From: Bradyrhizobium sp. Rc3b
GTDB lineage: Bacteria; Pseudomonadota; Alphaproteobacteria; Rhizobiales; Xanthobacteraceae
Reading direction: 5' to 3'
DNA length: 64,000 nucleotides
Assembly: GCF_900114915.1 (NCBI RefSeq)
Contig: NZ_FOUS01000012.1
Coordinates: 221,988 to 285,987, forward strand
Below, piece after piece: positions 46,473-55,700 of this stretch. Position 1 is the stretch's first letter, and the number at the start of each line of letters is the position of its first letter. The position numbers were made by a program, and so were the translations under genes. A model generated the notes under the pieces. The model was not told the DNA's origin and ran no database searches. It saw nothing but the letters and a program-made list of their open reading frames with translations.

Positions 46473-47680
46473 TGCGGATGTCCTTCGACGGTGAACGGGT
46501 GCGCCAGCAGCCACCAGGCGACCAGCGCGGCGCAGAGCACGGTGACGGCGCTGGCGAGAAACAAAACGTTCAGCCTTGCTCCGGTGGCGATCAATCCAAG
46601 CGCCGGGCTCGCGATCCCCTGGGCCAGGTCGAGAAAGGCGGTGTAGGCGCCCATGGCCAGGCCGCGGTTCTGCACGGGGACGCGGCGCACGGCCTCGACG
46701 CCGAAGCCGGGATAGATCAGCGAAAAGCCGAATCCGGTGAGCGCGGCACCGGCCAGCGCCATCTCGGGTCGTGCCGCAAGCCAGATCAGGGCCTGCCCGG
46801 CGGCTTCGACCAGGGCGCAGAGAAGCGCAACCCTGGCGCCGCCGATCGCATCGGCCAGATGACTGAACAAGACGCGCGCCAGGATGAAGGCGAGGGCATA
46901 GGCCGTGTAAGCAAGCCATCCATTGGCCCATCCCCGGCTGGCAAACAGCAAGGCGACGAACGTCGTCACCGCGCCGAAGCCGACGCTGCCGAGGGCCGAT
47001 CCGAGGCCCGGCACCCATACCGCGCCGAGCACTTTGGCGAACGACAGGCGCACTTGCTGCACCGGGGCCGCCGCGGGAAGCTGCACCACGAACAGCAGAG
47101 CCAGCAGCGGCGCTGCCGTCGTCGCGAGCGCGATCGCGGCAAAGCCGTAGGCGGCGTAAAGCGCTGAGCCTGCGGGGGCGCCGATAGCGAAGGCGGCGAA
47201 CATCGCCGAACCGACCCAGGCGATGACCTTGCCGGTGTTGCCGCTCTCGACGAGGACCAGCCCCCAACTGACCGCGGCCGTGATGATGAAGCTCTCGGCG
47301 GCGCCGAGCAGGCCGCGGCCCAGCAGCAGAATGGTCACCGAGGCCAGTGGAGCCCCAGTGAAGCCGAGCGAGAGCAGGTAGAACAGCCCGGACGCCGCGG
47401 CCGCGATGAGGCCGGCGATGACACCGCGCTTCGCCCCGCTCCTGTCCGAGACGTGACCGGCCCATGGCCGCGAGACCAGGGATGCCGCGAATTGGCTGCC
47501 GGCGACCAGGCCGACCACGAACGTGCCGAACCCCAATCCGTCGTGCACATGAAGCGGAAGCACGGGCATCGCCATGCCGATGACGAGGAAGACTGCGAAG
47601 ACAACCGCCATGATCGGCAGCAAATTCGCCGTGACGCGAAGCGAGGCGACGGGCTGCATGGCTGTCATGGGCATGCTCAT
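46469..47680 (-). CDS. MFS transporter (YfcJ/AraJ-like efflux)
   Basis: 403 residues, 12 predicted transmembrane helices. The MFS loop motif between helices 2 and 3 reads SRPWAGHVSDRSGAKRG, a close match to the GxxxDRxGRR signature, and WQTLP-like segments are absent. Efflux of a small organic compound is the usual role of this subgroup. First gene of the four-gene operon; 93 bases from the divergent LysR. The export function fits a regulon in which the substrate of the exported CMD and cupin proteins is moved out. Confidence 0.88.
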   Translation of the reverse strand: MSMPMTAMQPVASLRVTANLLPIMAVVFAVFLVIGMAMPVLPLHVHDGLGFGTFVVGLVAGSQFAASLVSRPWAGHVSDRSGAKRGVIAGLIAAAASGLFYLLSLGFTGAPLASVTILLLGRGLLGAAESFIITAAVSWGLVLVESGNTGKVIAWVGSAMFAAFAIGAPAGSALYAAYGFAAIALATTAAPLLALLFVVQLPAAAPVQQVRLSFAKVLGAVWVPGLGSALGSVGFGAVTTFVALLFASRGWANGWLAYTAYALAFILARVLFSHLADAIGGARVALLCALVEAAGQALIWLAARPEMALAGAALTGFGFSLIYPGFGVEAVRRVPVQNRGLAMGAYTAFLDLAQGIASPALGLIATGARLNVLFLASAVTVLCAALVAWWLLAHPFTVEGHPQ

Positions 47681-47727
47681 TCAGGGCTCCTGGTGGATGC
47701 TCCGAACCTAGGACCTTCGCCGTGCCT

Positions 47728-47773
47728 TGATTAGGTGATAGATTTCGAATGAAGTTATTAGAGCCGCTAATCA
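47728..47773. promoter_or_regulatory. Inverted repeat in LysR / MFS promoter
   Basis: TGATTAG (47728-47734) and CTAATCA (47767-47773) are exact inverted copies 32 bases apart. The second abuts the LysR start codon. The AT-rich space between (GTGATAGATTTCGAATGAAG) is suitable for a LysR tetramer site. Confidence 0.5.
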
Positions 47774-48673
47774 ATGCATCGGGACGACGCGAGCGACCTT
47801 CTTGCCTTCCTGGCCGTGGCGCGGGAGCGCAACTTCACGCGCGCGGCGGCGAAGCTGGGCATGACACAGTCCGCGCTGAGCCAGATCATCCGGAATCTGG
47901 AGGAGCGGCTGGGTGTCAGGCTGCTCAATCGAACGACGCGGAGCGTCACGCCGACGCAGGCCGGCGAGCGGCTGTTCCAGAGCATCGGCCCCAAGTTTAC
48001 CGAGATGGACAACGATCTCGCTGCCCTCGGCGAGTTTCGCGAAAAGCCTGCCGGAACCGTGCGGCTGACCGCGACGGAATATGCCGCCAGCGAAATCCTG
48101 CTGCCGGCGCTGGGAAAGCTCCTGCCGAAATACCCCGACATCCATGTCGAGATCATCATCGACTACGGGCTCACCAACATCGTCGCGCAGCAGGTCGATG
48201 CGGGCATCCGTCCCGGCGAGCTTGTCGCCAAGGACATGATCGCCGTGCGCGTCAGCCCCGATCTCCGGATGGCCGTCGTCGGCTCTCCGTCCTACTTTGC
48301 TGGCCGCAAGCGCCCGAAGACACCGCAGGATCTGACCCAGCATAATTGCCTCAATCTGCGCCTGCCCACGCACGGCGGCAGCCTCTATGCCTGGGAATTC
48401 GAGAAGAACGGGCGGGAGCTCAATGTGCGGGTGGAGGGCCAGCTCGTGTTCAACAGCGCGGGGCTTCTCTTGAACGGAGCGTTGAAGGGCCTCGGCCTTG
48501 CCTACCTCACCGAGGCACATGTGCAGCCGTATTTGTCAGAGGGACGTCTTGTCCGCGTGCTCTCGGATTGGTGTCCGCCGTTCTCGGGATACCATCTCTA
48601 CTATGCCAGCCGGCGCCAGCCTTCCCCGGCCTTCTCGCTGCTGGTAGAGGCGCTGCGATACCGCGGCAAGTAG
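47774..48673 (+). CDS. LysR family regulator of the MFS-CMD-cupin-SDR operon
   Basis: 299 residues. The HTH segment is FLAVARERNFTRAAAKLGMTQSALSQ, split here as FTRAAAKLGMTQ and SALSQIIRNLE; the C-terminal effector domain begins with GTVRLTATEYAA. It belongs to the ArgP/CrgA-like large group. Divergent from the MFS gene with a shared inverted repeat, so it likely controls that operon. A small 13-base tandem repeat begins within the last codons. Confidence 0.93.
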   Translation: MHRDDASDLLAFLAVARERNFTRAAAKLGMTQSALSQIIRNLEERLGVRLLNRTTRSVTPTQAGERLFQSIGPKFTEMDNDLAALGEFREKPAGTVRLTATEYAASEILLPALGKLLPKYPDIHVEIIIDYGLTNIVAQQVDAGIRPGELVAKDMIAVRVSPDLRMAVVGSPSYFAGRKRPKTPQDLTQHNCLNLRLPTHGGSLYAWEFEKNGRELNVRVEGQLVFNSAGLLLNGALKGLGLAYLTEAHVQPYLSEGRLVRVLSDWCPPFSGYHLYYASRRQPSPAFSLLVEALRYRGK

Positions 48674-48713
48674 AACGGCAAGCCGAATCGGCAAGTCGAA
48701 TCGGCAAGTCGAA
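48664..48713. repeat. Short tandem repeat at the LysR stop codon
   Basis: CGGCAAG(T/C)CGAAT repeats about four times in tandem with a 13-base period (the first copy is TAGAA-variant and contains the stop codon). Slipped-strand changes could extend the reading frame or alter the 3' untranslated end. Confidence 0.7.
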
Positions 48714-48827
48714 CGGAATGACCCGCGTCCGGCACTTCAGGCGCGCAGAAACATGGAGATTTGATCGATTGCATGGGGTGTGCAGGGTGAGGCGAGGATT
48801 GCGGGAGCAATCCCATTCGCCTAAAGC

Positions 48828-49583
48828 ATGAGCCATGCGTTTCCGTTGTCTTGTCCTGATATCGATGGTCTCCGCCGTGTCCGCGAAACAAAGCCCGATG
48901 GTTGGATGAGACGGTTTCTGTCGGGAGCGTTGCCGTTCTACGCGCTGGCTGTACTGGCCATGTGCATGTACCTCGTCCTGTACAGGACGAACCTTTTCGA
49001 TCTGAACGCCATCGTCCATGGCGCGACAGGGTCGTCATGGTTTCTGGTCTTCATGTTCGTCTGCGTGCTGCTGGAGTCGGTCTTCCCGTATTTTGGCTAT
49101 TTTCCCGGAACCGCCCTCATCCTGATGTCCGTGGCGCTCAATCCGAAGTCGGCGGATGCTTCCGTCTTTGTCGTGGCGTGGCTCGCCATCATCCTGGGCG
49201 CCGTCTTGAGTTACGGACAGGCTCGGTTCTTCAGGCCGTTCCTGCAGCGGGTGGCCTCGAAGGCGGCCCTGCGCCGATGTGAGTCCCTGTTCGACGCTTA
49301 TGGCGCTTACGCCCGCATCGCCTTGTTCGTTCATCCCAACGCCTGCGCGATGTATTTCACGGCGCTCGGACTTCTCGGCCGCAGCCTGACGCGGGAGCTC
49401 GCCTATCTCTGTGTGGGCGCAGCCGCCGCCGTGGGCATTCTGTTCGTGATCGTGACCAGGTTGGTATCGTCCGTCGGCCCTGCTGATGACGGCGAATTGC
49501 AGGTGCTGCTGGCGGCAGCGCTGGCCGCCATGGGGACGCTTGTTGGTCTCTACGCGGCCTGGCGGTCGGAGCGGGTTGCCTGA
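48828..49583 (+). CDS. Membrane protein, VTT/DedA-like
   Basis: 251 residues with about five hydrophobic segments. The segment ESVFPYFGYFPGTALILMSVAL resembles the E...P...PG re-entrant motif of VTT/DedA (SNARE-associated) proteins, which move or scramble lipids; this assignment is tentative because other DedA hallmarks (the G-RFxR after the second re-entrant loop) are weak (GQARFFRPFL). The start is uncertain, ATG 48828 or ATG 48906; neither has a good ribosome site. Single gene, downstream of LysR across a 150-base gap. Confidence 0.65.
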   Translation: MSHAFPLSCPDIDGLRRVRETKPDGWMRRFLSGALPFYALAVLAMCMYLVLYRTNLFDLNAIVHGATGSSWFLVFMFVCVLLESVFPYFGYFPGTALILMSVALNPKSADASVFVVAWLAIILGAVLSYGQARFFRPFLQRVASKAALRRCESLFDAYGAYARIALFVHPNACAMYFTALGLLGRSLTRELAYLCVGAAAAVGILFVIVTRLVSSVGPADDGELQVLLAAALAAMGTLVGLYAAWRSERVA

Positions 49584-49700
49584 AGCTTGCTCCGTCTTAC
49601 ACCTCCGCCGGCGGGCGCCGTGATCGCCTGCAATCGACAGGCTTCAGGGCGACGGCGCTGATCTAGCCACACGCTAATAATGCGCCTTTACCCGCCAGGC

Positions 49701-49850
49701 TTAGTGCAATACGCGAGCGGCTTCTGCTAGCCGGACTTTCTCTCTGAGGCCCTCGAGATCCTGTATTGCCTTAAGCAATCTCACCAAATCGGAAGCTATG
49801 TGTGCCAGAGTAGGCCTTTGCGGCTTTGGGGTTCGAGATTTCTGTTTCAT
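49701..49850 (-). CDS. Small basic, Leu-rich protein, 49 residues
   Basis: It starts MKQKSRTPKPQRPT and continues with a predicted amphipathic helix rich in Leu and charged residues (ASDLVRLLKAIQDLEGLREKV). GGGAG lies about 10 bases upstream of ATG 49850. Likely a short coiled-coil or DNA/RNA-binding peptide; no family known. It may be spurious, but the start signal and helix pattern support it moderately. Confidence 0.45.
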   Translation of the reverse strand: MKQKSRTPKPQRPTLAHIASDLVRLLKAIQDLEGLREKVRLAEAARVLH

Positions 49851-50335
49851 CGCGAAACGGCTCCCTGCCAGGACCGGTAAAGATAGGCCGGGATTGGCAA
49901 GGACCGTGCCAGGGAAGCGCAGCCGGCATTTCAGGCCAGAGAGCGCGCGGGAGGCAAGCGAAAAGGTTATCTGGCCGGTGCCGCTTTCCATCCGTACGAC
50001 TGGCGCGCGATCTGGCCAGTGATGTCGGTGTCCTTTTCGTCAGAGAGGCGCCAGGCCGCCACCCCGAAGCAGACGGTTAGAACCACGGCTGTTGTTAGAA
50101 GCAGCATTGATAGAAACTGGCTCACACCTGCACCCCCGAATACGACGCATGAGCCAGCGACCATGGAACGTCGATTCGGAAAATGCAGATGCGTTGACCT
50201 AGTAGCAGGTATCCCCAAGCTACGCGCAATGCGCAATTATCCTTGGTTGCAATTGTTGTTCGTTCAAGCCGTTGAGATTGAATCAGGTTCTGATCGACCA
50301 GCGGAGTGCCGTTCCATGGTTTGGAAAACAGCCGC
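49851..50335. other. Gene-poor stretch
   Basis: No convincing gene. A leftward frame at 49967-50164 would give a 65-residue protein with one membrane helix, but its start lacks a ribosome site. Base composition is lower in GC than the surrounding genes. Confidence 0.4.
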
Positions 50336-50527
50336 TCAAGAACGCACGCTCAAACCCGCCCGCGGCCTGGGGGCGAAAGTGCAGGCAGCATTTGGTGCTG
50401 GCGCGAACCGCGTTGAGATCGTTGCGGACTTCGCATCCCGCGTTGCCGAAAGAGCGGCCGAAACAAAAGATGAAGATCCGATCGTTGCTAGCGCTACGAG
50501 CACTACCCCGAAAATTAGGCTGCGCAT
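50336..50527 (-). CDS. Small exported protein, 63 residues
   Basis: MRSLIFGVVLVALATIGSSS and FVSAAL make a typical signal peptide (cleavage near SAALS). The remaining ~35 residues are Ala/Thr/Arg-rich with one Cys. A strong ribosome site (GGGAGGATTAA) stands directly ahead of ATG 50527. The short mature part suggests either a genuine small exported protein or a gene whose 3' end has been lost. Function unknown. Confidence 0.6.
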   Translation of the reverse strand: MRSLIFGVVLVALATIGSSSFVSAALSATRDAKSATISTRFAPAPNAACTFAPRPRAGLSVRS

Positions 50528-51488
50528 TTAATCCTCCCTCACTCCATCTCAGCATCGGACGGCGATGTTTCAACGCCGCTTCGTTTGGCCGCCAAAATGG
50601 TTTCGTGCACGCGACCGTGAAGTGTGGATTGCTGTTTTGCTCCGGCCCATGGGCTCTCTAGGCCGAAGCAGAGCCCAGCCGGCCTCAGCGGCCCAGACTG
50701 CTTCAAGAACGCGCGGCCAGGGCTGCTGTGGACCGATAGCGCCTACAAGTCCGATGACTATGAGGACGAGCCCCGATAGGACAGGTGAGCTGAATGAATG
50801 GTCGGAAATGCAGCGGCCCCGGCACCCGTTCGCTGAGGCCGCTTTTATTTGCTCGGTAAGCGGAACGACTTTCCCAATTCCGAGTCGAATCCAAGCTCCC
50901 GACAAGTCCCCAAATCAAAAGCCCCCGTCGGGAGCAAACCTTCCCCAAGGTTGGCGACCTCGGCCCCAAACCGAGGTCGCTTGTCATAAATGTGGAAAAA
51001 GGCGTCGGCAAGGCGTGTGCGAGCAACGCAAATCGCGCGCTTCTTGCTTTGAATGCGCCGGTTGCAGTCGCGTGAGAGCGGAATTAAATCAAACCTGGTT
51101 TCCGTGGTAAAGTGCTTTTAATTCAGTCATTTAAAGCTGGAGTGTCGCGGCAGAGACTTTCGGCTGCCGTGCCATGATTGCCGCAGCAGGAAGCTTAAAG
51201 GTCATATCAACCGTTTCCAGTAAGCTTTGGGCTTGACCGACGCATAATGCGAGTTCCCATTTAAATCTCCAGTTCGAGATGAGTCGGGATTTGCCGTGGG
51301 TATTTACTTGCTCTCGCTCGCGGCGTGCGTTGTCGGTGTTCTTCTATTCATGGCATTCCATCGATAGGGCCGACAACGGACGCAACAGTTACATTGAATC
51401 CTCAACCCAAGCCGAAATTAATGATTTTGGCCGGTTGTTTTTGACTGTGCACAGTTGCTCGCGTTCAATTCCAAAGGTGGAGGCGAAC
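50528..51488. other. 960-base stretch without a convincing protein gene; holds three-hairpin RNA candidate
   Basis: Frames in this region have atypical composition (many Arg, Ser, Pro, no motif). It contains the hairpin run at 50895-50980, another small hairpin (CGGCAG ... CTGCCG near 51150) and AT-rich AATTAAATC patches at about 51084 that recur near 52371 and 52429. It may encode small RNAs or be decayed coding sequence. Confidence 0.5.
50895..50980. ncRNA. Candidate structured RNA: three consecutive stem-loops with C-rich loops
   Basis: Stem 1: GCTCCCGAC / GTCGGGAGC (50895-50903, 50927-50935), loop with TCCCC. Stem 2: AACCTT / AAGGTT (50937-50942, 50947-50952), loop CCCC. Stem 3: GCGACCTCGG / CCGAGGTCGC (50954-50963, 50971-50980), loop CCCCAAA. 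All three are perfect and nearly abut. On the plus strand every loop exposes CCCC, able to pair with G-rich ribosome sites; on the minus strand the loops expose GGGG. No T run follows, so the strand and ends are open. Confidence 0.45.
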
Positions 51489-51575
51489 GTGTTTTTGAAC
51501 TGGGTCCTCGTTATTCTTATCGGCGTCAGCGTTGCGGTCCTGATAGCCCACGCGATTGACGCGATGCGCTCCTGA
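51489..51575 (+). CDS. Single-span membrane micropeptide, 28 residues
   Basis: GTG start, then FLNWVLVILIGVSVAVLIAH and a short charged tail DAMRS. One hydrophobic helix fills most of the peptide. The ribosome site GGTGGAGG lies 6 bases upstream of the GTG, unusually good for so short a frame. Such peptides often bind and modulate larger membrane proteins. No partner is suggested by the surroundings. A longer frame starting at 51279 exists but has no site. Confidence 0.5.
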   Translation: MFLNWVLVILIGVSVAVLIAHAIDAMRS

Positions 51576-51894
51576 CGTGCGCTTCTGGCGATGATCTCTG
51601 ATGGACCTTGTCGGTACGGGCAGCGCACAGCCCAGCGCGGTGAAGTTCTTCAAGATCGATGAACTCCACAGCTCGCTGTCTTAATGAAACCCTGGCCGCA
51701 AAGCCGGCATGGAGCCAAGCCATAGATTGCGTGTGCCCAGCTTTGCGCAAACTGTTTCCCCACCAGGCATTGAACTTGTACGCTGACGGCGGCAACGGTC
51801 TGCCGAGAATTGCTTCAATTTCCGAGAACGTGAGCCGAATCGTTTGCGCTCCTGTGCGCTGTAGCTCTTCCCGTAGTGGATCGTAAACGGACAT
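51526..51894 (-). CDS. DUF7662-like small protein
   Basis: From the ATG at 51894 the protein is 122 residues. The core (SVYDPLREELQ ... LTFSEIEAILGRPLPPSAYK ... AWWGNS ... AWLHAGF ... VEFIDL) follows the DUF7662 pattern, a small domain of unknown function that is frequent in accessory DNA and sometimes linked to toxin-antitoxin-like or restriction loci. The last ~45 residues are unrelated, basic and may be read-through into non-coding DNA. The start is uncertain (ATG 51933 also possible). It overlaps the 3' end of the micropeptide frame on the other strand. Confidence 0.65.
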   Translation of the reverse strand: MSVYDPLREELQRTGAQTIRLTFSEIEAILGRPLPPSAYKFNAWWGNSLRKAGHTQSMAWLHAGFAARVSLRQRAVEFIDLEELHRAGLCAARTDKVHQRSSPEAHVRSASRQSRGLSGPQR

Positions 51895-52050
51895 AACATT
51901 TGGCTCGTCGCGTTGGCCCGTAGGCTTCCCTGCCATGCTCCGGGTATCTGGTGCAGCTGATTGATCGCTCCGCTTCGCCCAGCATGAGTCGGCTCGCATC
52001 ACCAGATTCAATTGCTCCTGGATCAGCGACGATAGCGCAGCGAGTATCGA

Positions 52051-52356
52051 TTAGTGCACTTTTTGCTCAAGGTCTCTCAGTAGCGAGTGCAGAAAGTCGC
52101 TGGCATGGTCATATTGAGCGTTGCCGTTCGTGATTTGACGGACGCGCGGGCTCACCAAGCGACCAACAGTTTCAGAGCGGAGCAGCTCAGCTCTGTCCGA
52201 ACACTGCAGCGGTAAAGCATCGGGTAAATCTTCCGCAGATCCGAACAGCTTCAAGAGACAATGTTCGCCCTCGGTCTTACGGTCGTGATGCGCCCTCGCA
52301 GCATATAAAGCAAACAGCCCACGGAAAGCATCGCGGGAAACGGCAGGTTTTCCCAT
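52051..52356 (-). CDS. Hypothetical small protein, 101 residues
   Basis: No family recognised. Starts MGKPAVSRDAFRGL and is charged throughout, with His/Asp/Glu-rich segments (ARAHHDRKTEGEH), one Cys pair far apart and no membrane span or signal peptide. An AAGG ribosome site is about 9 bases upstream of ATG 52356. Coding quality is fair; it may be a transcriptional or stress peptide, but nothing supports a role. Confidence 0.5.
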   Translation of the reverse strand: MGKPAVSRDAFRGLFALYAARAHHDRKTEGEHCLLKLFGSAEDLPDALPLQCSDRAELLRSETVGRLVSPRVRQITNGNAQYDHASDFLHSLLRDLEQKVH

Positions 52357-52713
52357 CGGAACGCCCTTAAAATTAAATCCATAATAAAGGCAAGTCTGAA
52401 GCATTGGTGCGGAAAAAGCTAGCGCAAAATTAAATCAACCCGTATCTCGCATTGGGAGATCAGAGGCGGTCCGAAATCAGCCGCCGCAATAGCCGCACTT
52501 GGATCCGGCGATCTGCCACCATGTGGACCAAAGCAGCGCGACTTGTGGAGCTCGCTGCTTCGGTAGATCGAGGAGGCGAATTGACGCGTGGTCGATTGAA
52601 AATCAACTAACGATACGTCTGGTCGGAGGCACCTGATGGTGGAATAATTCCGACGCTTTCTTGATTGGATTTTGACGTCGGCCGCGAACCGGCTGGCGAC
52701 CTGGATTTTCATC
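52357..52713. other. Upstream region of the six-GAF kinase
   Basis: About 357 bases with no recognisable gene. It contains AT-rich patches and presumably the promoter of the kinase operon. A leftward frame here has no start signal or motif. Confidence 0.5.
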
Positions 52714-55700
52714 ATGGCCGCGCTTCCTCAGGGCGTTGTGGCGGAATTGCAGCACGAGAACGCGCGGCTCCTGGCCGAATTGCGCGCCGCACAAGATCGC
52801 GAGACCGCCACCGCGGACATCCTCAAAATCATTGCCAGTTCGCCATCGGAGGTAAAGCCGGTATTCGATGCGATTGCGAGGCGCGCCAATGCCTTGCTCG
52901 GCGGCTTTTCGACGACCGTATTCCGCTTCATCGACGGCACTGCCCATTTGGCGGCCTTCACGCCGACCAATTCTGCCGCCGATCATGCTTTGCAGCAGAT
53001 GTTTCCGCGGCCGATTGCCGATTTCGAGAGTTTTGAAAGGACGCGGGCCGGTAAGGTGGTGCCGACCCCCGATACCGAAGCGCTGACAAACGACATCAAA
53101 TTCATCGCGCGCGCCCGCGGCTTTCGCAGCATGTTGTTCGTTCCGCTCGCGACCGGAGGCGTGGTGATCGGCATGATCAGCGTAACGCGGGTCGAGCCCG
53201 GTAACTTCGCTCCGCATCATGTGCAACTTCTGCAGACCTTCGCCGATCAGGCCGTTATCGCCATCGAGAATGCGCGGCTGTTCGATGAGGTGCAGGCGCG
53301 CACTGACGACTTGCGGCAATCGCTGCAGCAGCAGACGGCGACCGCCGATGTGTTGAAGGTCATCAGCCGCTCCGCGTTTGATTTGCAAACCGTCCTCGAC
53401 ACGCTCACGGAATCGGCGGCGTGGCTGAGTGGTGCCGACATGGCGGCAATCGTCCGGCGGGACGCCGACGGCGCCTTCTATCATGCAACTCGGTACAATT
53501 TCTCGCCCGAGTGGGCCGAAGTCTCGGCGGGCATTCGACTCAATGCTGGACGCGGCAGCGTGGTTGGGCGCGTCCTGCTGTCCGGCAAGGCTGTCCAGAT
53601 CCAGGATGTCGTGGCCGATCCCGAATACGCTTATCCCGAGCAGCAGAGGGCCGGCGGTTACCGGACCCTCCTGGGCGTACCTTTGCTTCGATCCGGAGAA
53701 ACGATCGGCGTGCTGTTCCTGGGTCGCAAGGCCGTGAACTCGTTCACGGACAAGCAGATCGACCTGGTCTCCACTTTTGCCGATCAGGCCGTGATCGCGA
53801 TTGAGAATGTCCGGCTGTTCGATGAGGTCCAAGCGAAGACCCGCGATCTCGCCGAATCGCTCCAGCAGCAGACCGCAACTGCAGACGTGCTGAAGGTGAT
53901 CAGCCGCTCGACCTTCGATCTGCAGACCGTGCTCAACACGCTGGTCGATTCGGCGGCACGGCTGTGCGAAGCGGAGATGGCGTTCATCATGCGTCGCGAG
54001 GGCGATGAGTACCAGGCCGGAGCAGCGGTGGGATTTTCGGAGGAATACATCGCGTTTCTGCAGGGGCACCCGATTACGCCCGGCCGGAGCACGGTTACAG
54101 GCCGGGCCGTACTCGAGCGCCGCCCGGTGCAGATCCTCGATGTCGCTGCCGACCCCGAATACGGGCTGCGCGAGTCGACGACCATGGCTGGTCAGCGCAC
54201 GGCGCTCAGTGTTCCCCTCATGCGCGAAAATGAGCCGATCGGCGCGCTCGTGATCGCTCGCAAGCGCGTGCAGCCCTTCACGGAAAAACAGATCGAGCTG
54301 GTCGCCACATTTGCCGACCAGGCCGTGATCGCCATCGAGAATGCGCGGTTGCTCAAGGAATTGCGCCAACGCAGTGAGGATCTCAGCGAGTCGCTGCGCC
54401 AGCAGACCGCAACGGCCGACGTGCTCAAGGTAATCAGCCGTTCGGCGTTCGACTTGCCCAATGTTCTCGAAACGCTTGTCAGCTCGGCCGCACGGCTCTG
54501 CGGCGACCCCAGAGCAGCGATCTATCTCATTCGCGATGGGCTGCTGCACCTGGAGGCCGCCCATAACAACCCACCGGAATGGGTCGCGCTACGCAAGAGC
54601 CAACCGCTTGCGCCGAGCCGCGACACGCCGAGCGGCCGGGCTGCGCTCACTGGCCGGGTCGACCATGTCGCCGATCTCATGAAAGACCCCGACTTCTCGC
54701 GGCATGACCTCGCGAGAATCGGCGGCTATCGCGCGACCCTCAACATACCTCTGGTACGCGAGGGCGCCGCGATCGGGGTGCTCAGTTTGGCGCGACCGGA
54801 GCCGGGCCCGTTTACCCCGCGACAGATTGAGATCGTGCAGACCTTTGCCGACCAGGCCGTGATCGCCATCGAGAATGTACGGCTGTTCGAACAATTGCAG
54901 ACCAGGACGCGGGATCTGTCCGAGGCGCTGACGTACCAGACCGGCAGCGCCAATATCTTGCGGGTTATCGCTTCCTCGCCGACCGAGGTCGGTCCGGTGC
55001 TCAAGGCGATCGTGGAAAGCGCATGCGGGCTCTGCGAGGCATATGACGCCCTGGTGGTTCTGAGGGATGGCGAAGATATCGTCATCGAGGCGCACCATGG
55101 ACAAGTTCCCGTGGTGTGGAGCCGGCGGGCGATCAGTGTCAAATCGCCCACCGGCCGGGCGATTGTCGATCGTCGCACCGTTCAAGTGCGCGACTTGCTT
55201 GGGCCCGATGGAGAGGAATACCCGATAGGACGCGAATATGCGGTTCGCTCCAACGTTCGGACTGTTTTGAGTGTGCCGCTGTTGCGCGAAGGCGAGAGCA
55301 TGGGGGCGATCGTACTGCGTCGTATGGAGGTGCGCCCATTCGACGACAAGCAGATCACTCTGCTTCAGACTTTCGCAGATCAAGCTGTCATCGCCATCGG
55401 CAACGTGCGTCTGTTCGAGCAGTTGAACGAATCGTTGGAGCGGCAGACGGCAACATCGGAGGTGCTGGAGATCATAAGCGCTTCATCGGGCGCATTGACT
55501 CCGGTGTTCGACAAAATGCTGGAGAACGCGACGCGAATTTGCGGCGCCGGCTTCGGCACCATGAATCTCTATGAGGACGGCGGCTTTCGCACGGTCGCAC
55601 TGCACAACGCGCCGCAAGCTTATGTTGATACCCGGCTGTACCAGAGCATTCGTCCCCATCCGGCGAGCGGGCTCGGCACCGTCGAGAAAACTCATCAGAC

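Noticed and set aside
49967..50164. 65-residue leftward frame with one membrane helix
   Set aside because: No ribosome site before any of its possible starts; kept as a possibility only.
50565..51110. 181-codon rightward frame
   Set aside because: Arg/Ser/Pro-rich, overlaps the hairpin run, no start signal.
52603..54564. 653-codon frame opposite the six-GAF kinase
   Set aside because: Its internal repeats only mirror the GAF repeats of the real gene.
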